From: Syngnathus acus | Lineage: Eukaryota > Chordata > Actinopteri > Syngnathiformes > Syngnathidae | Length of the DNA: 64,000 nt | Direction: 5' to 3' | Assembly (NCBI RefSeq): GCF_901709675.1 | Contig: NC_051101.1 | Coordinates: 8,452,501 to 8,516,500 of the forward strand | Shown: positions 28,701-37,547 of the stretch, piece by piece | Layout: each line of letters opens with the position of its first letter | How positions within the stretch are numbered: the first letter of the stretch is position 1 | Translations under genes and position numbers: made by a program | Notes under the pieces: generated by a model | Told to the model about the DNA's origin: nothing | Database searches by the model: none | Seen by the model: only the letters and a program-made list of their open reading frames with translations

Positions 28701-30121
28701 TTGTCTTGGGTTTACTATAAATTAATGGCCTTTTACAAGAATGGTTCACACAAAAGACAATAAAGTACTACCATCAGGGGAGGCATTTATCATGGATAAT
28801 GGCAAAAAGACATTACAGCTATTGTCATTAAAAATACACCCACACACACAAAACCCAGTACAGGATGTAGTTAATCTTTAAAGAAATTAATAGAAGTCAA
28901 TATGAGTTAATATTGCACAATGCCATCCCATGCCATTCTTCGTATACTTATCACTAACCTTATACTGTATGTTAAAGACGTGTAAACTGCAAGCACATTA
29001 AGAACATGAAAAAATCTACACAGTCGACCGTTTCAACGACTTGCCGATCAATTCAATATCCGGAGAATGAAATGACCCGGATGGGAATATCCTCAGGCAT
29101 TTCAACAAAGTAACTTAACCACTTATATCATAACGGGTGTGCTTCACACTACACACTGAGAAACAAATCTGAACAAAGTGAGATTGAGCTTCAATTTTTA
29201 CAACCATTAAAGAAGAAATTGTCCAATCTTTTAAGAGCTGACTGATGGAGATGAGAGACAATGACCCAAACACACTGACATGTTGCTGTCATTATCTTAT
29301 CAAATGACCCCCTAGGCTATACTATCTCTTGCTTGGATCCCCAATTACAAACCAAAGACGAGTTGTGGTACCACATATATAAATTTATAGTGCCTGTTGT
29401 TAGAAAGTAATGTTGCGTAAAGGTCATGCGGGCACACCATCAGTATGTATTAGGGAATTGACGGACTGAACTACATCATATTGAATGCTTGCTGTAGAGC
29501 AGGTGTATCTTAACAAGCCCAGCCACCATCATAAAACCAGAATCAGAGAAGATTAGAAATGATAAGAAACGTTAGCAAAAATATATATTTTAAACTCTGG
29601 TGAAAACAGATAATAGTTAGTTTGTGGTAAATCATGACTAATCTTACTCTTACATTATCCTATTCTGCTGTAGTACGCTGCATCAAGGTTCAATGCAATA
29701 TTTATTTTTCACCTGACATTAAGTACAGCCATAACTTCCTTGTTTATTCCCAATAGAAATGTCCTTTGAATAAAGAGCTCTCATATGGAGACCAGGAATG
29801 TAGACAAGAGGCAGGTCCCCTAAGTGGATCTTCATCTGCCTGCTGTCAGGCTTGACCTTGCACTGATGGCTCACTAAGTGTGTTGTGCATGTCCTTCTAT
29901 TAAGTGACCGCCAGAAATGTCGCGATATGCTGATGTTTTAACCAAATACAATATCTCTGATTTCCGATTCTCCAACTTTATTTGGTCCCAGGCAGACCAT
30001 TATTCAATAGGTTCCACCAAAAAAAAAAGAATATATACAGTTGTATGAAAACGTTCTCCATTGTTTTGATTGCACATGTACATTTCACTTGATGTCCAAA
30101 CACAATTCTTTTTAAGAATGC
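25791..30121. other. No gene supported; 3' flank of the lectin gene
   Basis: AT-rich DNA with a T23 run at 27905-27927. Several short frames exist without motif or splice support. The final part is the region downstream of the fucolectin poly(A) signals. Confidence 0.4.
27905..27927. repeat. T23 homopolymer
   Basis: Twenty-three consecutive thymines. No retroposon body was recognised on either side. Confidence 0.9.
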
Positions 30122-30184
30122 TTTATTTGTCGAATCTCACCATTAAGAGTTAAAGGTATAACAGTTAGAGTGCAGTATTTTATT
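30122..30184 (-). terminator. Candidate poly(A) signals of the fucolectin gene
   Basis: Two AATAAA hexamers lie downstream of the stop codon on the minus strand, at 30179-30184 (about 140 nt after the stop) and 30122-30127 (about 195 nt after). Either gives a 3' UTR of ordinary length. In an AT-rich region such hexamers also occur by chance. Confidence 0.5.
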
Positions 30185-30322
30185 TAGTTATTGCTGTGTT
30201 AGGTCCTGGTCCTCATAAAGATGATAGTACTTAAAGCGTAAAAAGTATGAAAAAGAGGATTGATTAATTAATTATCAAGAATTTTACCCTGAATGATAAT
30301 TGACTTGTGGAATGCTCCAGAT

Positions 30323-30497
30323 TCAGCTGCAGGTATCACTGAGATTCTCATTGGCTTCTTCACCATAAACTTCCACTTCACATAGTGTCAGGTATTCTTG
30401 TCTTCCAGGAATCACAACGTTTACATAGCGGCCTTCCATTCCATTGCACTCAAAGGTTTTGGATTGGCCAGCTGAGATTGATAAGATCACAGTGCAT
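30323..30497 (-). CDS. Fucolectin exon 4: C-terminal strands and tail
   Basis: 175 coding nt after a TTTATCCCTTTAG acceptor (AG at 30499-30498), in phase 2 with exon 3. It encodes Arg115 to Ser172 and the TGA stop at 30325-30323. Cys116 and Cys132 form the expected third disulfide. GRYVNVVIP and LTLCEVEVY match the closing strands of the F-type fold; Cys154 would pair with Cys58, and Glu155 is a calcium ligand. The tail after Tyr159 is acidic, with an NLS sequon (166-168) and a lone Cys171. Confidence 0.93.
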
Positions 30498-32071
30498 CTA
30501 AAGGGATAAAAAGAAAAACACTATTAAAACACTATTTTCATAAACGAGGGCACATTTGCTCGACATAAAAATTGACACGTCTTCATTTCTACTCTAGTTT
30601 ACCATGTTAGGGAATTTAGCAGACAGGGTTGGGCCTCACATTATGACAGACTGAGGGCAGTTTCTAATACATGTCCCGGGCGCATCTGACATTTTGCTAA
30701 CAGAAAGAAAATTAGAATTGAGACCAGCTAAAAGTAGGTGTAATTTTTGCCACATGAGTCTAACGCAGTGGTTCATAACCTGGGTTCGATCGAACCCTAG
30801 GCGGTTCGGTGAGTCGGTCTCAGGGGTTCATCGGCAGAGCCTCCACTAAGGAGGTCCGAACACGGCCGATTTATAAATTCGTGATAACGCATATTTGATA
30901 TTTTTCTTTTATTTTCTCTCTCTCTGTCTCTTTTTTTTTTATTTAACTGCTCAAGTCCAATTTGTGTATCACATTTTGGTCTCGCAAAGGCAACAGCAGA
31001 AGTCACACTGCTTTGCAGGTCTGTAATTTGTTTTGAGTTCATGCATTGTTGGTTTTGTTGTTTGAACAAGGTGATGTTCATGCACGGCTCATTTTGTGCA
31101 CCAGTACTAAACATTGATGTCTTGAATTTGGAAAAAAAAAAAATTTTTTCACTAAAGAGGGGTTCGGTGAATGCGCATATGAAATTGGTAGGGTTCGGTA
31201 CCTCCAACAAGGTTAAGAACCACTGGTCTAACGTAATTTGGGTGAATTTGATCAGAGAAAAGGCAGATAGATTCTGAGCTCGTGTATGTGTGTGGTGGGC
31301 TTCACCACATTTCATTCATAATTCTGCCAACATCATGCATCAATCCTTTTGAATAATTTTAGAAACTAATTAATTATGATTATTATAATCTGAAATATAT
31401 TTTATAAGCACTATCCCCGACTGCAGCCCAACTATGTTTAGTGTAGTGGGGGGCACTATAACTAGAAGGCGGTCTCCAAGTGCACACTCCACAACGGCCA
31501 ACTTGACATCATCCGCAAGTAGAGATCTCTGTGCAAACATGGTTATTGCTACTTTAACGGACAGTAGTACACTTACCTGGGATTAGCATTGCCATTGTCA
31601 TCAAGGGAGTCTCCAATGCGGAGCTCAGCCTCATTAATCCGTTTATGACAACAATCTCTTCTGTTTGTAATAATAACAGTGTTTATTTTGTACGTTTTCT
31701 GGAGGTCCAGTCTCCACCATGGATTCATATCTTTCTTTGTGTGAGTACAAGACTTCTGTCGCCAATTGCTCGCACGATTTCCATCAATGGCCCTTTGGGG
31801 AAAGCCGTTCACATACAAAGAGGACTGCTGAACTTTTCCAACCAGGGCAATGTTATCTGCACACACACGCACACACACACCATTTCTTTTTCCTGTAACT
31901 AATTGAAGTAATGCACAGTGAAAAATGTACATTTCAACATTCTTAAGGCCTAAAATCTAAAAATACAATTAGATTTGCCATAATCTAAAAAGTAGGGATA
32001 AACTTACCATTGAAACTGCTTGCCTCTTCTGTTATAGCCAACAAAGTGAGAACCACAGCTAAAATAACCAT
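30323..32071 (-). CDS. F-type lectin (fucolectin), complete, three coding exons
   Basis: Minus-strand gene; coding sequence is join 30323..30497, 31577..31856, 32008..32071, read as the complement (519 nt, 172 aa plus TGA). It encodes a secreted fucose-binding lectin; in fish these act in serum or mucus as recognition molecules of innate immunity. Residues 1-19 are a signal peptide, and one F-type domain covers about 22-160. Aligned with eel fucolectin (recalled), the sugar-binding motif H-X26-R-X-D-X4-R is intact: His60, Arg87, Asp89, Arg94. The adjacent cysteines 90-91 and the pairs expected at 58/154 and 116/132 are all present. The calcium-site side chains Asp46, Asn48, Ser57 and Glu155 are kept. 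The family strings IDGN, NPWWR and CEVEV are visible. All introns are GT-AG, with phases that join one open frame. A C-terminal tail of about 14 residues follows the domain, with an N-glycosylation sequon at Asn166 and an extra Cys171. No neighbouring paralogue was seen. Family assignment is near certain; sugar preference is inferred. Confidence 0.95.
30766..31225. mobile_element. Non-autonomous hAT-type element in fucolectin intron 3
   Basis: A 460-bp element flanked by a perfect 8-bp duplication GTCTAACG (30758-30765 and 31226-31233). Its ends are inverted copies of CAGTGGTTCNTAACCT with one mismatch. Eight-base duplications and CAGTG-type termini are characteristic of hAT transposons. The interior contains GGTTCGGTGAATGCGCATA and a GGGTTCGGTACCTCC stretch near the right end, which I remember from a widespread teleost repeat. 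There is no transposase frame, so it must have been moved in trans. It accounts for 460 of the 1079 nt of the intron. Confidence 0.9.
31577..31856 (-). CDS. Fucolectin exon 3: sugar-binding half of the domain
   Basis: 280-nt exon, acceptor CAG at 31859-31857, donor CCCAG|GTAAGT. It encodes residues 22-114 and most of codon 115. These start DNIALVGK, the family hallmark at the start of the domain. They include the calcium-loop IDGN (45-48), Cys58, His60, NPWWRLDL (66-73), Arg87, Asp89, the vicinal Cys90-Cys91 and Arg94. All direct fucose contacts known from the eel lectin are therefore in this exon. Its 3' splice site is unusual: a (TG)n run stands where a pyrimidine tract is expected. Confidence 0.95.
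31860..31881. repeat. (CA/TG)n microsatellite abutting a splice acceptor
   Basis: About 22 bp of CA dinucleotide on the plus strand with one CG interruption. On the gene strand it reads (TG)n directly before the CAG acceptor of fucolectin exon 3. Confidence 0.9.
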
Positions 32072-32072
32072 C
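32008..32072 (-). CDS. Fucolectin exon 2: signal peptide exon
   Basis: On the minus strand a TTTCATAG acceptor ends at 32073 and the ATG is at 32071-32069, one base into the exon. It encodes 21 residues beginning MVILAVVLTLLA, a typical hydrophobic secretion signal, ending with SSFN. The donor reads ATG|GTAAGT, with the intron starting at 32007 (phase 1). This ATG is chosen because it is the first in the spliced transcript and is followed directly by the hydrophobic core. Confidence 0.9.
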
Positions 32073-32325
32073 CTATGAAAGTGGGTCAACAAGTTATTTA
32101 CATATACTTCAACAACATAAGTATGTCTTCTCTAGCCTGTCAGTCGTAGTCAAACGTCACACTTATTAATTTATGTTTCATGAATCCTTCATTTAAAATA
32201 AATCAATATTATCATTGATTGTTATAAGCATTCACTGTGGATTAGGCTTTTTAAATTGCAATGTTATCCTCACAGTTGAATCAAGTTATGTCAAGCTACT
32301 CCAAAAGTCTGGATGATCGACCTAC

Positions 32326-32350
32326 CTGAGAGTTATCTTGAAAGCTGTCA
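32326..32350 (-). other. Fucolectin exon 1, 5' untranslated (3' end firm, 5' end estimated)
   Basis: A donor reading CTCAG|GTAGG places the exon end at 32326. The 253-nt intron that follows ends at the acceptor of the signal-peptide exon. The exon start is inferred as about 25-30 bases below the TATA box, near 32350, giving a leader without an upstream ATG. The exon could also extend differently if the TATA box is not used. Confidence 0.6.
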
Positions 32351-32375
32351 CCTGTTGGTACCGGTTTAGAGACCA

Positions 32376-32383
32376 CTTATATA
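32376..32383 (-). promoter_or_regulatory. TATA box of the fucolectin gene
   Basis: TATATAAG on the minus strand lies about 50 bases upstream of the first-exon donor and at the usual distance from a plausible start near 32350. Three CAAGCTCA motifs lie directly upstream. A focused TATA promoter fits an inducible secreted immune protein; that reading is inference. Confidence 0.65.
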
Positions 32384-32387
32384 CTCT

Positions 32388-32417
32388 TGAGCTTGATACT
32401 TGAGCTTGATGAGCTTG
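32388..32417 (-). promoter_or_regulatory. Three CAAGCTCA motifs upstream of the TATA box
   Basis: On the minus strand the octamer CAAGCTCA occurs three times, at 32410-32417, 32401-32408 and 32388-32395, separated by 1 and 5 bases. The cluster ends 4 bases from the TATA box. It could be a clustered binding site or simply a short tandem duplication; no factor is recognised with confidence. Confidence 0.4.
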
Positions 32418-34911
32418 ACTCGTGATATTCTTGCATGATTGACATGTTTTATCAGAGAACATCCTGGTCAAATAATGAGTGTTGGTTTTATTGTTTGAAC
32501 TGTGCCTGGCTTGAAAGTTGGTTGTTGGCCATAATAATTGCAAGGTAATCTTTGTGGCCCATATACAATACTTTTGTTTTGATTGTTTGGTTTTGCAAGT
32601 CAGCACAATGCTGACTTTTAAAGTGCAAATATTGAAACGCAAACACTACTGTTTGCAAGCCACTTTTAAGATGACACTCCCCAACTAACAAACGTACTAA
32701 AAGAAAAGAAAGTGTTGAATTGCCATTAAATACTGCACCTTTACGATGTACAAAAAAATCAATACACATTAAATACATGTGAAATATTAGACGAATTACA
32801 CCAGCTCAAATGTTACTCATTTAACAACATGCTATTGACTATTATTATTTGTACTGTTCATTATTTTCCATGTGTGACTAAAATTTAGCCTTTAAATAGC
32901 ATGTTGTCTGAAAAATGTAATTGTGGCCCTTTGATTTATAACTGAATATCCCTCAATGTATATGTGCAACCCTCAATGTACAATACTTTACACACAAAAG
33001 AAAATGAAACAAGGAATCAGAAAAATAAACAAATAAAGTTATACTTTGATTAATAAGGTTATTAATTTTTGATCATTTTTGTTCGACTATTTAACACGCT
33101 ACCGTCTCCCACCTTATCCTTCCTTGACCTATTTATAACAACCCTCTTCTCCTCCCCCATCCCCACGGTCTGTGTCTACTCGTTTCATTCTGCCATCATT
33201 CTACCACAGTCTCTCAATCCTTGAACTGCTTTTACATTTGTCACCTGCTCTCCCTCACCATGCTTTTACCCATCACTCACCCCCCTTCTGCTCAACGGAG
33301 GGCACGTACAGCGGCCTTTGTCTAAAAACATGTGGAAGGAATTAATTGGCTCAAGTGTTTGGCTCTTTTCACCCAGCTGCTTCTGTGCGGCTGTCACCTG
33401 GCTCTTGCCTTCGTCATCTCTTCTCATTCCTCCTCATTTCCCCTTGTTCTTTACTGCCTTCATATTCTTTCTGTGCCGCAGTACCCCTTTGCAAGATCAA
33501 GCTCTGTTGCGGCTGAAGAGCTATCGTGGTCTGTCTAATGAGTGAGAATAATGTAAACTGTGCTGTTGTAGCTGATAGATAAGCGTGAGGTGAAAAATAG
33601 GTGACATCATAGGATGACTTCAAAAAAGGAAAAATAGTTCCATCCATTTTCTATATCACTTCATGATATTAAACTAAACTCAAGATCATATTCCAATGCG
33701 GGTTCTTTATTTGCCATGTTGTAATCTGTGCAAACACACACATTTAAACATTTTAGATAAATGGGTGAAAAACTACTGTACAGACATACATCTGTCACAA
33801 AGTGATGAAAGCACACCATTCCTCTTTCTCTCCATTCTTTTCACTACCACCCCTACACATCCTTGTGTTTGCCAAATGCAAAATGAAAGGGGGTGATCAT
33901 GTACAGGAAGCCTGATATAAAATAATCTTATTCCACTTCATGATCCTCTTTTTATCCCTTCCCCATCAAACCAACCAACCACCGCTCATCTCTGCACTAA
34001 CACCTCACATTTTCAATGCATTAATAACCACGTCTAATTTCACTTCATCCCTCTTTCTATTTCCTCTTACCCCAATTATCATCCACCCCTGTTAATATTG
34101 CCCCACCCTGTGCCCTTTCCAAAGAAAGAGGCATGAATCAGGCTACAAATTAATTGTATTCAAGGGGAGGCCATGTGCTTGGCGTACTCAATGTTTCCAT
34201 GACAACTGGCTCGGGATCTATAAAGATTAGAAAGAAGGGGTAAATAGAGCTGGAAGGGATGGTGTGTGTGTGTGTGAGGGGGGGTCACCCCAAAAGAGGA
34301 TAAGCATAATTACAGTGAGCTAGAGAGCCAGTTGAGAGCGACCAACTCTGTAAGCAAGTGTCCCAGCCAGAAAGCCAATATTCTGTCAATAAAGTCTGCC
34401 AAAAAAACATCTTTCTGTATGCATGTAAAAATGAGTACAACAATAATATCTTAAGAACAATTACTATCATGCCATTTTGGCATAAAATGAGTAATTTAAT
34501 TCACTTTGAGAGGATGGAGAAGATCTAATGGCTTACCAATTCGCATGAATTGATGAAAAAACTGCTTTATTTGACTGCAGTCGTGCTTTTTTTTGATAAT
34601 CGTGTAAAGCAGATGCGCTCCACAACATTCTTACAACATTGTAGAGCGATACAAGTAAAAAGCAACATCTTTTCTTCTTGACTTGTCATGCATTTCTCAT
34701 GGTGAAGTGAATTTGCAGACAAACAGCCTATGGCTAGATGTGAGCACCAGCTCAAAGAAAATGGTATTTTCCAGTTAAACAATACAGTATACATTCATAT
34801 GCACATGTTGCACAAGAGCGAAGCATACCCATTTGTCTTATCTGTTTAGTTTGGTACATACACACTGTATCTTCGACCAACACAAGAATGACTATAGAAG
34901 GCTATCAGAAT
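32418..34911. other. Lectin upstream region and non-coding DNA
   Basis: The first few hundred bases would be the 5' flank of the fucolectin gene. No second lectin exon was seen. A pyrimidine-rich stretch at about 33,090-33,530 gives spurious frames, and a short GT run lies at 34,261-34,276. Confidence 0.4.
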
Positions 34912-35174
34912 TACCGTATTTTCCCGACTATAAGCCGCTACTTCTTACACAAACATTAAACCCTGCGGCTTATTGTCCAGTGTGGCTTATCTATGGATTT
35001 GTTTACATTTGTGATATTGTATGATTTGTAAATATCTTGTATAAGGAAATTGAACGTTAAAACACCTGAAGCTTATAGTTCAGTGTGTCTTATATACACA
35101 AAACAGGATTTGCCCCTAATTTTAGCTGGTGTGGCTTATATTTGGGTGCGGTTTATCATTCAGAAATTACGGTA
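34912..35174. mobile_element. Short inverted-repeat element (ATAAGCCGC family), both ends present
   Basis: The left end TACCGTATTTTCCCGACTAT, continuing AAGCCGC, is mirrored by a right end whose complement reads TACCGTAATTTCTGAATGAT, continuing AAACCGC. The 263-bp interior repeats degenerate GTGTGGCTTAT units in alternating orientation. There is no coding capacity. The ends suggest a non-autonomous DNA transposon; a TA target site is possible but not certain. The class is not known to me. Confidence 0.75.
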
Positions 35175-35218
35175 TTTATTATGCCTAAAATTAACAAAAT
35201 TGTCATATATATATTGGT

Positions 35219-35338
35219 ATGCCTTTTTTTCTGAAAATGACCATGTCTAGTGAGGCTTTTTCAAAACAAATGACCAAATATAGTGAGGCTTTTTTTCTGA
35301 AAAAGACGACCATAGTAGGGTTTTTTTTTTTTTTTAAA
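35219..35338. repeat. Degenerate minisatellite, about three units
   Basis: Units of roughly 40 bp built on TAGTGAGGCTTTTTTCTGAA and a GACCATA stretch recur three times with indels and end in a T run. Confidence 0.7.
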
Positions 35339-35465
35339 TGCTTTTTTTGTATATCTACCTGCCATTTTGTGACCATGAAAGTTAAATGTTATGGTTTATT
35401 TCTGTCTCTTTTACTGGCCTCAAGGTTGGAGCAAGAGCCTCAAGCCTTATTTCCAAACCATGTTT

Positions 35466-35572
35466 GATGGATGAATGAACAGACAGATGGATGGGAAGAT
35501 CAATGGACTGATAAACAAACTGGCAGACAGATGAACGGATGAACAAATGGCTGTGTGAATGGATGGCTGGGT
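35466..35572. repeat. Degenerate (GATG)n-type tetranucleotide repeat
   Basis: About 107 bp of diverged GATG, GACA and GAAC units. Confidence 0.75.
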
Positions 35573-35879
35573 AAGACATTTTTACAAATGGTTGTGCATC
35601 TCAATTCATGTCATGTCCAAGGATGATTTTTCACCCATATGTGAATGTGTGGCCACGTGTTTATGCATACAGTATGTATCGTCACGGTTTGTCTTTCGTG
35701 TACATGTATACATGTCACGCTGTGTTTAGCAGACATTTAGTCTAGTAAGAATACACGCATTAATTTCGTATCTTTCTTCAGAAGGGCAGATTAGAATTGT
35801 TTAAACTTTTCCAAGTGTATGTTCCGTGTTAATATCTTTTAATCCATTATAATAGTTAATAGTAAAAAGTTGATGCAAA

Positions 35880-36425
35880 TAAACAAAGAATTCGATCTTC
35901 TTGATGGGCATTGAAAAGTTGATCAAATGAGCATTAAGAATGGCATTATTCTGTTCCCAGAGAAACGTCAGGAGAGCCATTTCACTTTTTACAAATCATT
36001 CAGCAATGTCAGTGTCACAATCGACTTCCTTTCAATATATCATGAATGCGGATGTTATTCTTCCTTAAACGTGTCTCCGTATCTGCAAGCTGTTTGAATG
36101 TGGTCTTCCATTTCAAGCAGATGCATTTCCATACCTTCAATGCTGTATTTCTCCAATTCTGACACTCATCACTTGGCCTCTTTTACCTTGTAGACCATCT
36201 GAATTATCTTCTCTGAACTCTGAATGATCTTTATGAATTTGCTTAGTGGCTTTGTTGACCTCCTTTCTTACATGGGCACGCACTTCCTTTATTTTGATGA
36301 TAATTCTGGCTTTCATAACCTTCAAGCTAGTATGATGGATTAGCTTACGAGCACCTGCAATGTAGTCTTCACTTTTGCACAAGAAGAAAAAGTCCTTTTC
36401 ATGTGCTTTTTTTTTTTCTTCATTC
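35880..36425 (-). pseudogene. LINE-1-type ORF1 fossil
   Basis: Read on the minus strand from 36425, there is a Lys/Glu-rich, coiled-coil-like segment of about 80 codons (including KSEDYIAGARKLIHH). After frame changes come HLLEMEDHIQ, then ETRLRKNNIRIHDI at about 36078-36040. A coiled coil followed by a R-R/K-N-N-(I/L)-R-I block is the signature of ORF1 RNA-binding proteins of L1/Tx1-type retrotransposons. Stops follow immediately, so the copy is dead. No reverse transcriptase was found nearby. Medium confidence, because only one diagnostic block is clear. Confidence 0.5.
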
Positions 36426-37489
36426 TTTCGATTAGTTAGCTTTATTTAAGTTTCTGCAGGAATTTATTGACTTTACAAAGGTGAACCTGTGGGAACTCAG
36501 TCCTCCTGGGAGCAGGAGAATTATGCTGCCACTTGCATTCCCACCATTGCGAGATTCAATACTAATTCTACTTTTAAATGTAATAGATGAAACTAATTTA
36601 AAAAATTCATTGATATATTCATATATGCATGACAGACAGCGGCATTGAAGTTGGGGTAAAAAATTGGAATGACGCACCATGGCCCAAAGCACAGGGGTGC
36701 CACTGGATTTTTATAATTTTTTGGGAGGTTACACTCTTTTATCTTTTTTTTATCAGTTATGTATATGTACATGTAAAAGAAAAATATATCCTGCGATGAT
36801 AGTTCAATTATAATATTGCCTTAATCAAATTTAAAGTCTTACATGACCTGCACCCACTTTGCAAAAATGCAAAATGTTTCATTTCATGTTCTTAAAGACT
36901 TCTTCTGTTCTTAAAGACTGTAAGCATTTGTTGCTAAACAATCTGGCTGAGACACAGTGAGAAAAAAGAGACAGGAGTGTTGCCAAGTTTTTTTTTTTTT
37001 CTTTCAAAGAAAGGTTATTATTTATATTATAATTACACAACATAATCAACCCAATGGTTGCTGAGAATCCGGTGTAAAAAGTACGCACGCGTGTGCTGTT
37101 TGCTGCCTTTTGTTACAAATGCCCTTTTTTGGTTGATTTTACCATAAACCATTTTTCCTATTGTGAGACTGTGGTCTGTATTGTGTAAAACGTAAAATAC
37201 AATGCTGGAGAGAATTCACCAATTTACCAGGGCTAACCAGATTTCTGACGGGGCTATACTACCCTGAGCCCAGGTAACATTTTTTAATTTAGGGGTTGGA
37301 AATGGTCCGTAGGGCATCATCTATAGGTTGAACGCCGCACTGCATGTGAATTTGGTTTTCTGTCATCTGATTAGATGAGCAGCGAATCCTGACGTCACTT
37401 CCAGAATCTGAACAATCTATGTGGCTCCTCCACTGTAAGGTATACAAGCATTTTCGTCCATCTTAGTCCGCTCTTTCCCAACTAAGTAC

Positions 37490-37547
37490 AGACAGTAGGC
37501 AGGGGACATCGGGAACTAGTTGCCAACCAATCAACCACACATATAGC
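37490..37547 (-). mobile_element. SINE-like fragment, minus orientation
   Basis: The complement reads CTATATGTG, then GATTGGTTGGCAACTAGTTC and CCCCTGCCTACTG. It matches the 3' part of a very common percomorph repeat whose consensus I recall as TGCGATTGGCTGGCAACC, then CCCCGCCT. Diverged and truncated. Confidence 0.5.

Noticed and set aside
30797-31315. 172-codon minus-strand frame inside the lectin gene
   Set aside because: It spans the hAT element and intron 3, and its sequence is explained by the transposon.
31641-31932. Start of the lectin at an in-frame codon upstream of exon 3 (MYIFHC...)
   Set aside because: This extension translates intron 2 and its TG repeat. A proper signal-peptide exon with correct phase lies upstream.
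36137-36382. 81-codon Lys-rich minus-strand frame as a host gene
   Set aside because: It continues in other frames into an ORF1-type RNNIRIH block, so a retrotransposon fossil explains it better.
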